The notes under the pieces: generated by a model
The model's database searches: none
What the model was told of the DNA's origin: nothing
The model's input: only the letters and a program-made list of their open reading frames with translations
NCBI GenBank assembly: GCA_963978545.1
Contig: OZ021726.1
Location: 51,505,959 to 51,569,958 of the forward strand
Reading direction: 5' to 3'
Length of the DNA stretch: 64,000 bases
From: Linyphia triangularis
Lineage: Eukaryota > Arthropoda > Arachnida > Araneae > Linyphiidae
Shown here: one piece after another, positions 20,091-33,600 of the stretch
Layout of the letters: every line of letters begins with the position of its first letter
How positions within the stretch are numbered: the stretch's first letter is position 1
Translations under genes and position numbers: made by a program

Positions 20091-23000
20091 ATGGAGGATC
20101 TTATGAAATTGGATCTGTATGAATTATTAAATATCAGTTTTAATGCTGAAGAAAAAGAGGTTTGTTTCTAATGTACTCTCTATCAATAAAAAAAAATACT
20201 AAATGAAAATTATGTTTGTCCGACAGTCTTATTTTATTTGGTTAGCCCTAATAAAAAAAATTAAAAATGTTGGTGTTAAAAAAATAATTTTATTTTGTAA
20301 TCGTTATATGTTGATGGTGCATGACTTCTATATTTCAAAGTTTATTTTCTTAGATAAAGAAGGCCTACAGAAAAAAAGCCCTGTCTTGCCATCCAGACAA
20401 AAATCCTGACAATCCTAAAGCAGGTAAACTTTTTTCTCTTAGTTCTTCACTTGAAAATGATCTGCCGTGTTTACTTTACAAGGTTAAGAATTTGTTTGCT
20501 AAACATTTAACTATTGCAACTTGTAGAACTTCAAGAGCACTCAAATGATGGATCAAAAATCTCAAGCATTATTTGATGTTCCAAACTTTACAATTAAGTC
20601 TGATGTTTCTCCTACACTTACAAGTATGAATAGAACTATTGTAATTAAAAAGAGCTTTTAAGTGAATTCTCACACGCTTTGTATTCTGTGATGCCCAAAC
20701 ATTGGGAGTCTTAATATGGATGCTTAAAAGGTGATTTTTTTTCTCTATACAACCATTGTATAAGTTTGTTGTTCATGAACGACTTTTTTTCAATCTAAAT
20801 GGCTTTTCTGAAATTCAAACCCTTTTCTGCTGTATGAGCAATTCAGTATTATCACAACTAATCAGTAAAGCCCATAATCAGGAAGTCGATATACTACAGC
20901 TTTTTCCTTACAATCATTTTAAAGAATTTGCATTATTGTAAAAGGGTCCATTTAAAATTAACTGATGACTGATTGATTTTGCAAGGAAAGATCCAAAAGT
21001 ACAGGTGGTGGGGAATCATCAAAGAAATTGCAACAAATTATTTTTTCTCTGGTCACCCCACTAATATAACTTCTGGATAGTACATGCTTGGTTATTGACT
21101 TGAAGCCGAAGAAAGCTTAAATCACCATAAAGGCCAGGCTGGATTGAACCAGGCAGTGACAATTTTCAAAAGTCTATGGGTGCGAAGGGAACAAGTTGTT
21201 AGTTCCATTTTCTTCCACTAAACAAGTGTGGGGCTGCAATCCAACCAGTTTGTGTTGCTGACGGCGCCAGATAATCTGATAACAACCAACCAATCCAACC
21301 AGATTTAAAACTGCATTATGGTGATATTAACACACTTGCCATAAATCAGTCGGGCTGAAGTTTGGCAGATAGATTTGATGTCGATGACAATGCATTCTAT
21401 GAAATTTCACTGTCACTAAAAGATCGCTTTTACTTACGCTTGTATCTTCAGATACTAAAAAAACCAACTTGCCGTCATCCAGTCGTGTTGAAATTTAACA
21501 GGTAGATTCATTGTTGATAAAGTTACATTATATCATGTTTTGAGAGGTGTCGCTGTCACTAAAAGGTCACTTTTACAGACGCTTCTAACTTCAGTATACT
21601 AAAAAAACAATTTGCTGTCATCCAATCAGGCTGAAATATAGCAGATAGATTTTATGTCGATAAGGTTGCATTCTATCATGTTTTGGGGGTATCACTGTCG
21701 CTAAAAGGTCGCCTTAACACACGCTTCTATCTTAAGTATACTAAAAAACTAACTTGAAGTCATCCATTTGCGATGAAATTTAAGTGGTAGATTCGTTATC
21801 GATAATGTTGCATCATATTATATTGGGGGTTTTTTTTGGGGGGGGGGGTATCACTGTCACTAAAAGGTTGCTTTTACACATGCTTCTATCTTCAGTATTT
21901 TAAAAAACCAACTTGCCGTCATGCAATCTGGCTGAAATTTCACAGATAGATTAGTTGTCGATACAATTGCCTTATATACAGTTTTGGGGTTGTCACTGTC
22001 ACTGAAAGGTCGCCAATACACACACTTCTAACTTCAGTACACTAAAAAAACAACTTGTAATCATCCAATCGGGCTGAAATATGGCGGACAGATTCGATGT
22101 CGATAAGGTTGCATTCAATCAAGTTTTTTTTGGGGGAGAGAGGTGATGTCACTGTCACTAAAAGGTCGCTTTTACACACACTTCTATCTTCAGTATACTA
22201 AAAAACCAACTTGCAGTCATCCAATCACGTTGAAATTTAACAGGTAGATTCGTTGTCGGATGCATTATATCAAGTTTTGGCCGCTTTTTCGTACATCAAT
22301 TGGCGCTTGGGATTACTAATAATCCTACTTCCCTCATCAAATTGAATTGAAATTCGACAGATAGATTCATTGTCCATACGGTTGCATTGCATCAAGTTTT
22401 GGGGATATCACTTGTGACGCTTCCTTACTGGAAGGTCTGAGGTTCAGAATCATAGAGTGAGATCAAATTTCAAACACATATTTAACACACCAAAATCAGT
22501 TGCATAAAAACATTTAAGTTAATACCAAAACAGTTGCATTAAGAAATATTCAAGTTAACATCAAAACAATTGCATAAAGAAATATTCAAGTTAACACCAA
22601 AACAGTTGCATAAAGAAATAGTCACAAATAAAGAGACATTTCAGTTAACACCACAGAACAGTTGCATCACCAGCATACATTCGAGTTGGCGGCCAACTGC
22701 TGGTCGGGAACAATGTGCAGCAACAAAGCTCCATCACCAACGAGCACTGGAGTCGGCGGCAATCAGCTGGTCGGGAACAATGGGCGGCAACAAAGCTCTA
22801 CCTCCACCGGAGGTACCGCTGGGTATTGCCTAAACTGCCACCAAACGAAACTTCACCGGCCTTAAATACCGACAGCTGACGTTGTTTACTCGGCTCACCT
22901 CAGTTCCTCTCTGCTACTCCCGTTCGTCTCTTTATCTTCAAACCTTCAACGTAATCATCAGATTTAAAATGCAGACTTCAGACAACACTAAAGGGATACT

Positions 23001-24622
23001 TTTTATTAATGTGTAGATTGGCTCTGGAAATCACTTTTACACATTCCTTGCGTTGATCCTGATTCAAGGGGAATTCATGAAATTCTAACATCTGCTCTCT
23101 TTCCTGAATATGAAGTACAGCGTGGAATACAACAGTTTAGCATGTTTGGTTTTAATTGATAATGAAATAAATTAATTAATGAAAATCTATGAGAATGGCA
23201 TCAATTCCATTTGCAAAGAAATAGAAGTTAGAAAAAAAGCAAATGAAAAATGCTTAGAACATTAGCTAAAACAAAAATATCCACGGCTGCAAATTCTGAG
23301 ATTATATGGGAATCGCCAACAGCCATTAAAAAATCACCAAAATAATCTGTCTTAATCATCATCACAGATTTATACGCCTCACAAAATCACAAAAAAAATC
23401 AAATTTAATATAAAGGATTTAAAAATACATCATACAATTCCAAGTTATAATTCCATAAAGAATAACGAAATTAAAAATAAGCTATATTGTAATTATGAAC
23501 AACTTAATTCTAAAAATAAATATCAAAGTCTCATATTTGATGCCGAATAATCAACAAAAAGAAAAGAATTTTGAAGTAAATGATTGAGAACAAAACAGGA
23601 AATGATAGTGCAATAAATGTCTTATATCCACTACTCAATAATCTTAGCCAATAGGCATCGAAATTCATCACGCAGTTGCAAGAAAAATCTGCTTTAAACA
23701 AAAAAAGTGAAAATATATATATATAAAAAAATATATATACAGAACTTGAAAAGCAAAACATCATAAAAAAAAAGTGAAAATTGGCCAGAAAAAAGATTTA
23801 AAGTTGACAAAAAATCGCTAATCGCCAAACTCTCGAAAATTGCCGAATTGGCGAAATATTGCTAGACCTGGCAGTCCTGACCAAACTAAGAAAATAGCTG
23901 CTACTGGTTGGAATGCAGCGCCTCAAGTCCACTACGGCTGTTTCCACATTTTACTATTAGTTGTCACGGCCTGGAAAGTGCCTTAGCGCTCGTTTCAATC
24001 CAGTGTGGCCTTGGATAGGGGAACAGTATGGTGGCTCATTAGGATTCATCTGCTTCCAGAGCATAAACCGCATATAAGCTATGCATATGTTTCGGTTAGG
24101 TATCAGTGGGAGACCTTGTGGTAAGCATTGACCAATGGTAGATCATTAAATGGATTGAACATATATCAGTTTAAGACATTCACAGAAAAAACTAAACATT
24201 CTAATGTGCTTCTATACGTTTTCTATTCTTTAAAATGTGTTGTTTTTTTTTCAAAATTGCTTCAAAGTGACTTAAACCATTCTACCCACTTGGTATTTAT
24301 TTGCAAGAATTTTAATGCTACAAAGATAACTATTATATTATAGATTGAATGCATGATATTATTTTTTATAGACAATATTGTTTGTTAGATTGTAAATTAA
24401 ATTTGCTTTTGTTTTTTCTTTAGCTGAACTTTTCCAACAGCTTTCAAAGGCTTTAGAAGTACTTACAGATAAGACTGCAAGAGTGAGTATTTTTACTTTT
24501 TTTGTTGTAAAGTGTTATATTGTTTTAATTCTTATATTAGGTGTTTAAGATTTGCACAAATTGAATGGTCTTCTCCACCAGTTATGAAGGTAATAACAAT
24601 TATTTATTTTAAATTTTATCCG

Positions 24623-24662
<40 letters not shown>

Positions 24663-27600
24663 ACTAAAGATCTTTTAAAGTCTACAACCTCTAGCAAGGG
24701 GGCTTAGTGCCCTTAGTTTGCAAAGTAATCCTCAGGATTTTTGACAAGCATTAGTGAACTGGGGGCACAGCACCCTAGTGTGCTAAAGAAATGTAACTTG
24801 TTATATAAAGATATTGTATTTTGTATGTTAGTCTTATGCCTGAAAAGTTGCATTTTCAGAACTATCTTTTCACTCAAGAAAAGCTAAATTTTATTTTATT
24901 GCCTCCTATCTAAAATAATAATGATTGAAGATTGCTGCAAAATTTGCATTTTAGAAGAAAAAAGCATTACTGGCCGAGAGGCAAAATGTATCTAGATCGC
25001 ACAATTTATAATGCCACATCTCACCAATTTTTGCCGTCAACGGTTTTTCATTTTTACAATTTTCTTCTGTGCAACTAAAGTTTGAATTCTGTTTACTAGG
25101 CTGCTTATGATAAAGTATTAAAAGCTAGGAAATCAACTCAAGTCCGCCACAGAGAACTTGACAGCAAAAGAAAGAAACTAAAAGAAGGCAAGTTTCTGAA
25201 TTTTTTTATATATTTCATTGCAAATCTTTTTAATCCCATTGCAAATATTTATAACTAGTGTTAATTTAATCATGTAATTTATACAGTGATTGGCTATATT
25301 AGATAGCATGCCAGTCTGAATTAAGGTGGAGTGTAAAAAAATAACTTTTCTTGAATTTAGTTTTGGATTAGTGCAAAAAAGTTGTATTGCTGGGTAGATC
25401 ATATGCAGAGATCTATGTAGTTTTTTTTGTTTTTTTTCAAGGTCCTATTTTTGTGAGAAAAAAAATTAATTTTGTTACAAATTTTCAATTTTATATATTT
25501 TCGTGAAACATGAAGTAATGGGAAATTTTGCAATAATGAAAACAATTTTTATAAAAAATTTAATGTTGAGTAGGTACTTACAAACATGGTCGTATGTTTT
25601 TAAAAAGCCTTAAAAAGTGCTTGAAAAAAAAATCTTTCATTTTCAATTGCTTGAAAACCTTGAATTCTGTAAAAATATGTTTAAAATGCTTGAATTTCAT
25701 TTTATTTTCTAAAAATATTGCATCTTAAAAAAAATTTGGTCAACAAAGTGAGCAAAATCTTTCGAATTAAGTCAATCAGCAACTAGGAAAACATCGCAGT
25801 TAAATATAAAAAATTTCCTCAATTCCCCCTTCGATGAGTACAGTGTTGCGCATGCCCAGCATATCTGGAATATCCGATCAAGTCATGTGATCTTTTGTAT
25901 CGTGCGTGCTAATTTTTTTCGCACTATTTAAAAATAGCAGGGAAATGTATTTTCAATTCAAGCTGATTAGAAAAGCCAGAATATAATATTGAAACCTATG
26001 TTTTAGATTCGCACTTTGCACTATCTACTTTGTGTATCAAAAATGTCATGATGGGAGAAAATGCTTTAAAAAATTATGCAAAGAGTAAAAAATGGATTTA
26101 GTTTCTATAAAAAGTTTGCTGAGGATTGTTGGAACTATTTCTAATGATAAAAAATACCCCAAAAGCGGATATATTTTGCAACAATCAACGTCGTCAGTGC
26201 GATGAAGGCGCATGTAACTGAAAACGAAGTTTTAGGTACTGAAATACTGTGGACATAGAAAATCATAAAAAAAAAATCATGACTCTTATGAATTAAATGA
26301 AAACTTTGATAAATTATGTGATTGCATGTTAGCCGATAGCTTGATTGCATTTAAATTCTTAATTTTTATGTGGAAAAAAACCTTGCATATTATACTGTAT
26401 TTATAATCAAGCCTTCAGAGTAGATTAGAAAACAGTTTGTAATTGGTGTAGTTGTTTATGTTCGGTCCGTGCAGTGTTCCTTAAAGGCCAACAAAGCACA
26501 CCAGATTCATCCGTAATAATCTTTTTATTAATCGTAATGGACTGTAAAACTTTCATCTAAAACATTGTTAAAAGGGTTAAAAACTTTAGAGGATCATACA
26601 CCAGATCCAAACCCACAATCAAACATGGCACACGCCACAGGTTGTTTTTATATCCAAGATGTTATCTGGCATACACATGCCGCCACCTATATTCATTTAC
26701 AACTACTAAACATACCGCCGGCCTTGACAAATTTTACAAAATTTTCAATACAATAACTTCAAAAAATTTATGAAATATTAACAAATTGAAATTCACAATA
26801 TAGAATACAATATAACATATAAATGCAAAAACAATTAACTACTTTTTCCTAGGCCTCAAGGGGCAGAACACATATCTTAGAAATAGGTCTCTTAAAAATT
26901 CCTCTTGTTGTTTTTACCTTAATGACTCTCACCCGATTGTCCAAACCAGGAAAAAGCTCCACGACTCTGCCCATTAACCAGACGTTTACCGGGAGATTGT
27001 CCTCCTTTATTAGAACCATATCCCCTAGCTTAAGATTATTCTTTGTAATCCACCACTTGTTTCTCTGTTGTAAGTTATTTAGGTAACTGTTTTGCCACCT
27101 TTTCCAAATGAGTTGAACATTTTTGGTTAATTTTTGCCAAATATTTAATCTGTTATCATTAATTTCTACTAAACTAGGTTCAGGTATTGCAGTTATTGAA
27201 CGACCTACGAGGAAGTGGGCAGGTTATCAAGACCTCCAAATCAGCCGAAAGTGGAGTAAGAGGACGCGAATTCAAAATTCCCTCAATCTGAATGACAATA
27301 GTTAGAAATTCTTCATACGTTAGTTTCGAATCCCCTACGACCCGCCTGAGATGTTATTTAAAAGACTTGACCCCCGCCTCCCACAAACCCCCAAAGTTTG
27401 GACTCTTAGGCGGAAGAAATTTCCAATCTATATTTTCAGTTGATAAATATTTAGTGAGATTATCATCAGGATTATTAACTAGTTTGAACAACTTTTTTAG
27501 TTCGTTATTTGTGCCAACGAAGTTTGTGGCGTTATCGCTATACAACGTTTTTGCATGACTTCTCCGGGCAAAGAATCTTTTTAAGGACGCAATAAATGCC

Positions 27601-30600
27601 GCAGAGGACAAATTGCAAACCATTTCCAGATGAATAGCCTTGGTAGCCATGCAAATAAAAATACACACATACACTTTATGATAAATCCCTTTCCACTGAC
27701 CTTTGTACTTAATCAGAAAAGGGCCGCAAAAATCTATACCCGTACAATTAAACACAGAGTTTACATTTATTCTATCTTTTGGGAGATCACCCATCAATTG
27801 TTGGTAAATCACCGATTTGGTCTTAAAACAAACAATACATTTATGTACAATTTTTCTGCAAATACTTCTACCATTTAACGGCCAAAACTGTTGCCGAACA
27901 CAATATAACATATTCTGCTGGCCAATATGCAAATACTTTTTATGGTAACTTTCAAGTATAATTTTTGTTAGTTTATATTAGGATGGCAGGATCAGAGGGT
28001 GTTTTCTCTCATAATTTACATTACATTTAGACAACCGACCACCAACCCGTAACATATCATTGCTATCTATAAATGGATTTAAATTTCTTATTTTTCCTGA
28101 TGTTATTTTACTCTTTTTTATCATTAGAATGTCTTCTGCAAATGCAGATCTTTGCACAGATTTAATAAGATACAGTTTAGAGTGGTTAAGTTCCTCAGTA
28201 GAGAGGGGCCCATGACGCTTCTCCTTCCTTGCATTGTTGATGAACCTAAAAATAAAACCAAGAACCCGCACAATTTTTTCAAAATTATTAGTTATTGCAA
28301 AAATGTCATTCATAAAGTCTGAACATTCCTCAACCAGCATGACAGTTTTACTTTCTTGCTCAGGGCACTTAAAATTATCATAGCACCGTTCGAGATCTGG
28401 AGTTTCGCCTTCTGACCGAATGAAAGATGGCCCATGCCACCACAGTCTGTTGTGCACAAGCTTCCCGGGATCCACGCCCCGTGATACTAGATCTGCGGGG
28501 TTGTCTTCTGAAGCCACATGATGCCACTGTCGCGCTTCGGACACTCGTTGGATCGCAGCCACTCTCGATGCTGCAAATGTTTTTAGATCAGATGGGGACT
28601 TCTCTATCCAGGCTAATACGATCGTACTGTCTGTGTAGAAGAACGTCGCCTCTGGTGATATTGCTAAAGGTTTTAGCATCTTTTGCATTAGCTTTGTCAG
28701 TAGTACAGCTGCACACAATTCCAATCTTGGAATTGTGACCGTTTTCATTGGAGCCACACGACTCTTGCTACACACCAACTTGGTAGTTGACATTCCAGAA
28801 GCATTCGTACTAACGGCATATATCACTGCCCCATATGCCTTTTCCGATGCATCAGCAAAACCTACAAGTTTAATCCCTTCTGGATTCGATATGAAGATGT
28901 ATCTACTCACAGTTATGTTGTTCACTGCCCTCAGAGATTCCTGAAACTGCAACCACTCTTCGGTCTCTTCTGGCGGCAGGATTTCATCCCAGGTTATTTT
29001 TACACGCCACAGTTTCTGTAGAAACACCTTTGCAGTCGTCATAGTTGGCACAATTATGCCTAGTGGATCGAACATTGAAGAAATTCTTGCTAGGACAACT
29101 CTCTTTGTTACTTTGTCGGGCACCGGGCCGGCCAACGAAATGCCAAAACAATCTTGTTTAGCATCCCAAATCAACCCTAACGTCTTAGTGGGACCTTCAA
29201 AGCTGTAAGGCTCTTCACTATGATCTGACCGGTTTTCCCCTTTCTTGACCCGATGTCATCAAGTCTTGGTGATTCCCACGCCATTTATGAAGCTCCATTC
29301 CGCAAGAACTCGATCAACTCTTTCTGAAGATCTTTTGCAGATTCTAGGTCTTCACTACCCGTTAGAACGTCGTCCATATAAAATGAATTCTGGACCACCT
29401 GGGCTGCAGCTGGATATTTCTTCTCGCCATCTATCCCTAGCTGTTTTAAGCACCTCATTGCCAAGTAGGGAGCACTTGTCGTTCCATAAGTTACGGTACA
29501 TAGTCTATACGTTTTGACTTCTTCGTCCTTGTTGTTCTTCCACAAAATTCTCTGAAGATCGCGTTGTGACTCATCGAGGGAGATCATTCTGTACATCATT
29601 TTCACATCAGCCGTAAAGGCAAACTGATGTGTTCTGAATTTCAAAATAATCGAAAACAAATCATCCTGAATCACACCTCCATTAATTTGTAAGGAGTTCA
29701 AAGATTCTCCCGTTGAGGTTGCCTGGCTAGCGTTGAACACGACCCTCAATTTCGTTGATTGCTTATCCGGTCGGTATACAGCGTGATGGGGGAGATAGTT
29801 CATAATGGCAGGGTCACCAGTTTCAATTACTTCTTCCATGTGCCCTAACTGTTCATAGTCTTTCATGAATTTCCGATACGACTCTAACATTTGCGGATTT
29901 TTGTTCAATCGATTCCAGACAGAATTCAATTGGGCAAGAGCTATTTGTCTCGACTCTCCCAAAACCCTTGGATCTTTCTTCAATGGCATCTGTACTATGA
30001 AACCTACCACTTATATCCCTTTTATGAGTTTTTATAAAATGCTCATTACATTGAACCTCTTCTATACTTTTAAACTTTTCCAATTCTTGCACATGTTCTA
30101 TTTCCCAAAACCTTTCCATTTGTTTACCAATATCCTGTTCACACACTAAACTGCAAAACATGTTATTTTGATTATTGTAACTAGTAAAGCTGCCACTAAC
30201 AACAAACCCAAATTTGGTGTTTTGAAGAACTAAATTAGTTCCCGGAACTGCCAGTCTTTCAGCACAAAGCAACTCAAAAAATACTTCGGCTCCCAACAGA
30301 CAGTCTATCCCATTTGGCACATTAAACTCACGATCCGCTAACATCAAGTTTTCCAGCAACCGCAAACCTAAATCAGTTTTTCGTGTTGGAGTCGAATGCA
30401 TAATTTTTCTCACAATCAAGAAATCCAAACAACGACTGTAACTCTCAGATTTATTAAAAATAACCGCCGTTGTTTTATATTTAACATTTATCTTTCCCTC
30501 CGATAAACCCGAAAGAGATATATCGACTCTATTCCTTTTTGTTTTAAGCATCTCTGCAAAGTTATAATCAAAACACGAAACCTGTGATCCGCTGTCTAAT

Positions 30601-33600
30601 AAACAGCGACCTTTAACTACGTTTCCATAAATGTCCCCAAAATAGACGATTGCAGTTCCCAAAAATACGTTCGGCTCCATTGAGTTTGCAGCACCAATAA
30701 AATGTGTTGTCTCGAATGAAGATGCTCCGGCATTTAACCCCGACCCTATAAGGTCATCCGTTGATCGAGTTTGTTCATTTTTCATAGCGTTCAGTGGGGA
30801 AGAAGCATTTTGACTGCCTTTTCTTTCATGTTCTTTGCATAAAAGATACGAATGTTTTTTCTCATTGGTACAATCTTTAAGAGAGCAGACAAAACCAGTA
30901 CCCTTACAACTATAATTTTTGGAAAAAAGGTTAAGACATAAAAAACATAATTTATGTTTTTTAACCAAGTCCATCCGTTTGTTTACATTCAATTTAAGAA
31001 ACCGTGCACATTTGAAAACTCCATGATTCGAATCACATATTTGACAACTTCGATCACTTTTTTTTATTTAATCCCGATCCCATAGAATCCATCCTTATAT
31101 TATTAACCCGTTTTGCCTGTAGGTTACCTTTAAAATTAGAAAGTGTTCTAGCATGATCTTTCAAAAATTCCAACAGATCTATTAAGGTTGGCAAGTTTTC
31201 TTTTTTCAAATACCATTCCCACCACATTTTAGTATTTGCATCCAATTTTTGAACTAAAATATAGGCAAGCATGGTACTGGAAAATCCATCAATTATTTGG
31301 TCTAATACCTCGAGAGCGCGTACACATTCGTTCGTTATATCAACAACATTCAATATAGCCCCTGTCGATTCATTTTGAATGTTTGCAATGTTCAAGAACC
31401 TTTTTAAGTGGGCGTACACTTGCTCTCTAGTATTACTGTACCATTCTTCCAACAAAGACCAAGCCAACTCATAATTACTATCTACCAGTGGGATAGACTG
31501 AACAATTCGATATGCATCGCCTTTTAAGGACGACTTAAGGTACGATAATTTCATAGCTCCCGATAGACTTTGATTATTATGAATACTGGCTTTAAAGATA
31601 TCCTTAAAAGATAACCATTCATGTAAATTTCCCGAAAAACTTGCTATTGTAAGCTTAGGAAGGTTAATAGTATCCACGTTACCCTGTTTTAAAACTCCAG
31701 ACACAGTTTCCCGTTTAAACTCTGATATTTTACAATTTATAGAGAAGGCCAAATCATCTAATACTTCATTCATTTCTTCCTGTTCCAAAGTATAACTATC
31801 AATTTCATCTTGGTTGCATTGGTTATATATATTCTTAAACAACAGCTTCATTTCATTTTCAATACCAGTTAGTTTGTCCTTCATAACACTTAAGTCAGTT
31901 TCCACTAAGTCCTCTCCCCGGAACCTAGTTTTTAATTTCGTTAGTTTAGTTTTCAACAACCGCTTTTCTGTTGAGAGTTCTTGTTTAGAAGCCATTTTAG
32001 AACCCAAAGGCAAATCGACTTACCCCGCAGCCGGTTCAACTGTTTCCGTCCTGTCCAGAACGGTTTTATCCAAGATCGGTATTCTCACACTCCGGCATTC
32101 GGACCATGTAATTTCTGTGGTTGGTTATGTTCGGTCCGTGAAGTGTTCCTTGAAGGCCAACAAAGCACACCAGATTCATCCGTAATAATCTTTTTATTAA
32201 TCGTAATGGACTGTAAAACTTTCATCTAAAACATTGTTAAAAGGGTTAAAAACTTTAGTTGATCATACACCAGATCCAAACCCACAATCAAACGTGGCAC
32301 ACGCCACAGGTTGTTTTTATATCCAAGATGTTATCTGGCATACACATGCCGCCACCTATATTCATTTACAACTACTAAACACAGTTCAATCAATAAAACT
32401 TTTGTATTATTATTATTATTATTATTTGATGAAAGTCTCAATATGATGAAACAAGACAATTAACACATTCGCTGGCGCGTCAGCATGGCGCTACCTCCCG
32501 TGCCAGCGACGCTCTGGGACGACGATCGAGTATGATAAGTAAACTGCTTTATTTTTAGTTCGGATTTGGAGGTTGAACGATGAGGTTTTTGAGGCACGTT
32601 AGTGAAGCATTATTTTTATATTTTTAGGAAATAAAAGGTTTTTCCTTTTTTCTGGTTTTACTATTAAAATATAAGGAACGTTTTTAATCATTAAAACACT
32701 TTTTTTAAATTCGGCTTCTGAGGATGGATATATAAATTTTGGTGGCAGCGAATGTGTTAAATGGATGTTCACATCCGATATTGGCGTAATTACCAAGTGA
32801 GTACTAGCTACTTTACTTCTGTATTTATGGGACATAGTACTGCTTCTGATATATTGGATGGTTTTTTTTCTATTGCAACCTTAAAATTTCTTTTAGGTGA
32901 AACCTAAAAAACATTTTTTTTCTTTATATATACTCGATTTGAGCATGCACCGTTTGCAATAAAAAAAATTAGGATTTTCTTTTTAATATATTTGTGTTGA
33001 TAACGCCATCTTTGAAAAGTGCTTAAAAAGTCCTTGAATTTTTTTCTCCTTCAAGTGTACGAACCATGACAAATATTTACAATGATATCCTTCTACTCCT
33101 AGATGAATTAAATATCTCAATTATAGATGCACGTTTTTTTATATGGAATTTTGTGAAAAGTCAATTTGTTGGACGTGGAATTTTGTGAAGGGTTCGTTTG
33201 TTGATTATAGAATTTTGTGACTGGTCCGATTTTTGGACATAGAATTTTGTGAAGGGTCCATAAATGGACCCAAATTTCCTACTGCATAAACCTCTGATAT
33301 GGGTTAATATTTCAGAGGAAATTTGATTTTTAGCACCTGTTAGATGTTAGGGAAAAGTATGCAGTTTCATTATTTTGTCTGCGGATTATAAATTATTTTT
33401 TTAAATATACAAGATTAGCTGAATACCTGTGCTTCGCTACAAAATTTTATATGCATTTTAGCAATCAAAAGACATTCATATGTTCTATATTTCGGATGTT
33501 TGATCCTGTTTCGTCTGCTGAAAATTGACTTATTAAAATTGAACTCATCTTTACTTTATCCATGCTTGTCCTTGTTGACATTTGTTCCAAATTTCATAAC

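Larger units (their letters stand above)
26459..32381 (-). mobile_element. BEL/Pao LTR retrotransposon, nearly full length, decayed
   Basis: The 5.9-kb element is antisense to DNAJC17 in intron 4. Two 254-bp LTRs (32128-32381 as 5', 26459-26712 as 3') differ at about five positions. Between them, in order, are Gag, zinc knuckles, aspartic protease, reverse transcriptase, RNase H and integrase, the BEL/Pao layout. Stops and frameshifts at several points make it inactive. No target-site duplication could be matched (GTTTA on the left, CAGTT on the right), which might mean recombination between copies or an imprecise boundary. Confidence 0.9.
25585..33068. mobile_element. TIR transposon split by nested BEL/Pao and piggyBac insertions
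   Basis: The left end CATGGTCGTATG and, read inward, the right end CATGGTTCGTACACTTG are inverted. Both ends go on with CTTAAAAAGT-CTTGAA words. They are flanked by ACAAA direct repeats (25580-25584, 33069-33073). About 1.27 kb belongs to the host element. The rest is the BEL/Pao insertion (26459-32381) and a piggyBac MITE (32464-32756). No transposase frame was found in its own sequence, so it is non-autonomous. Confidence 0.55.

Noticed and set aside
24629..24659. Poly-T run of about 31 as a SINE/LINE tail
   Set aside because: No element body or target duplication adjoins it. It may be a simple repeat or assembly artefact.
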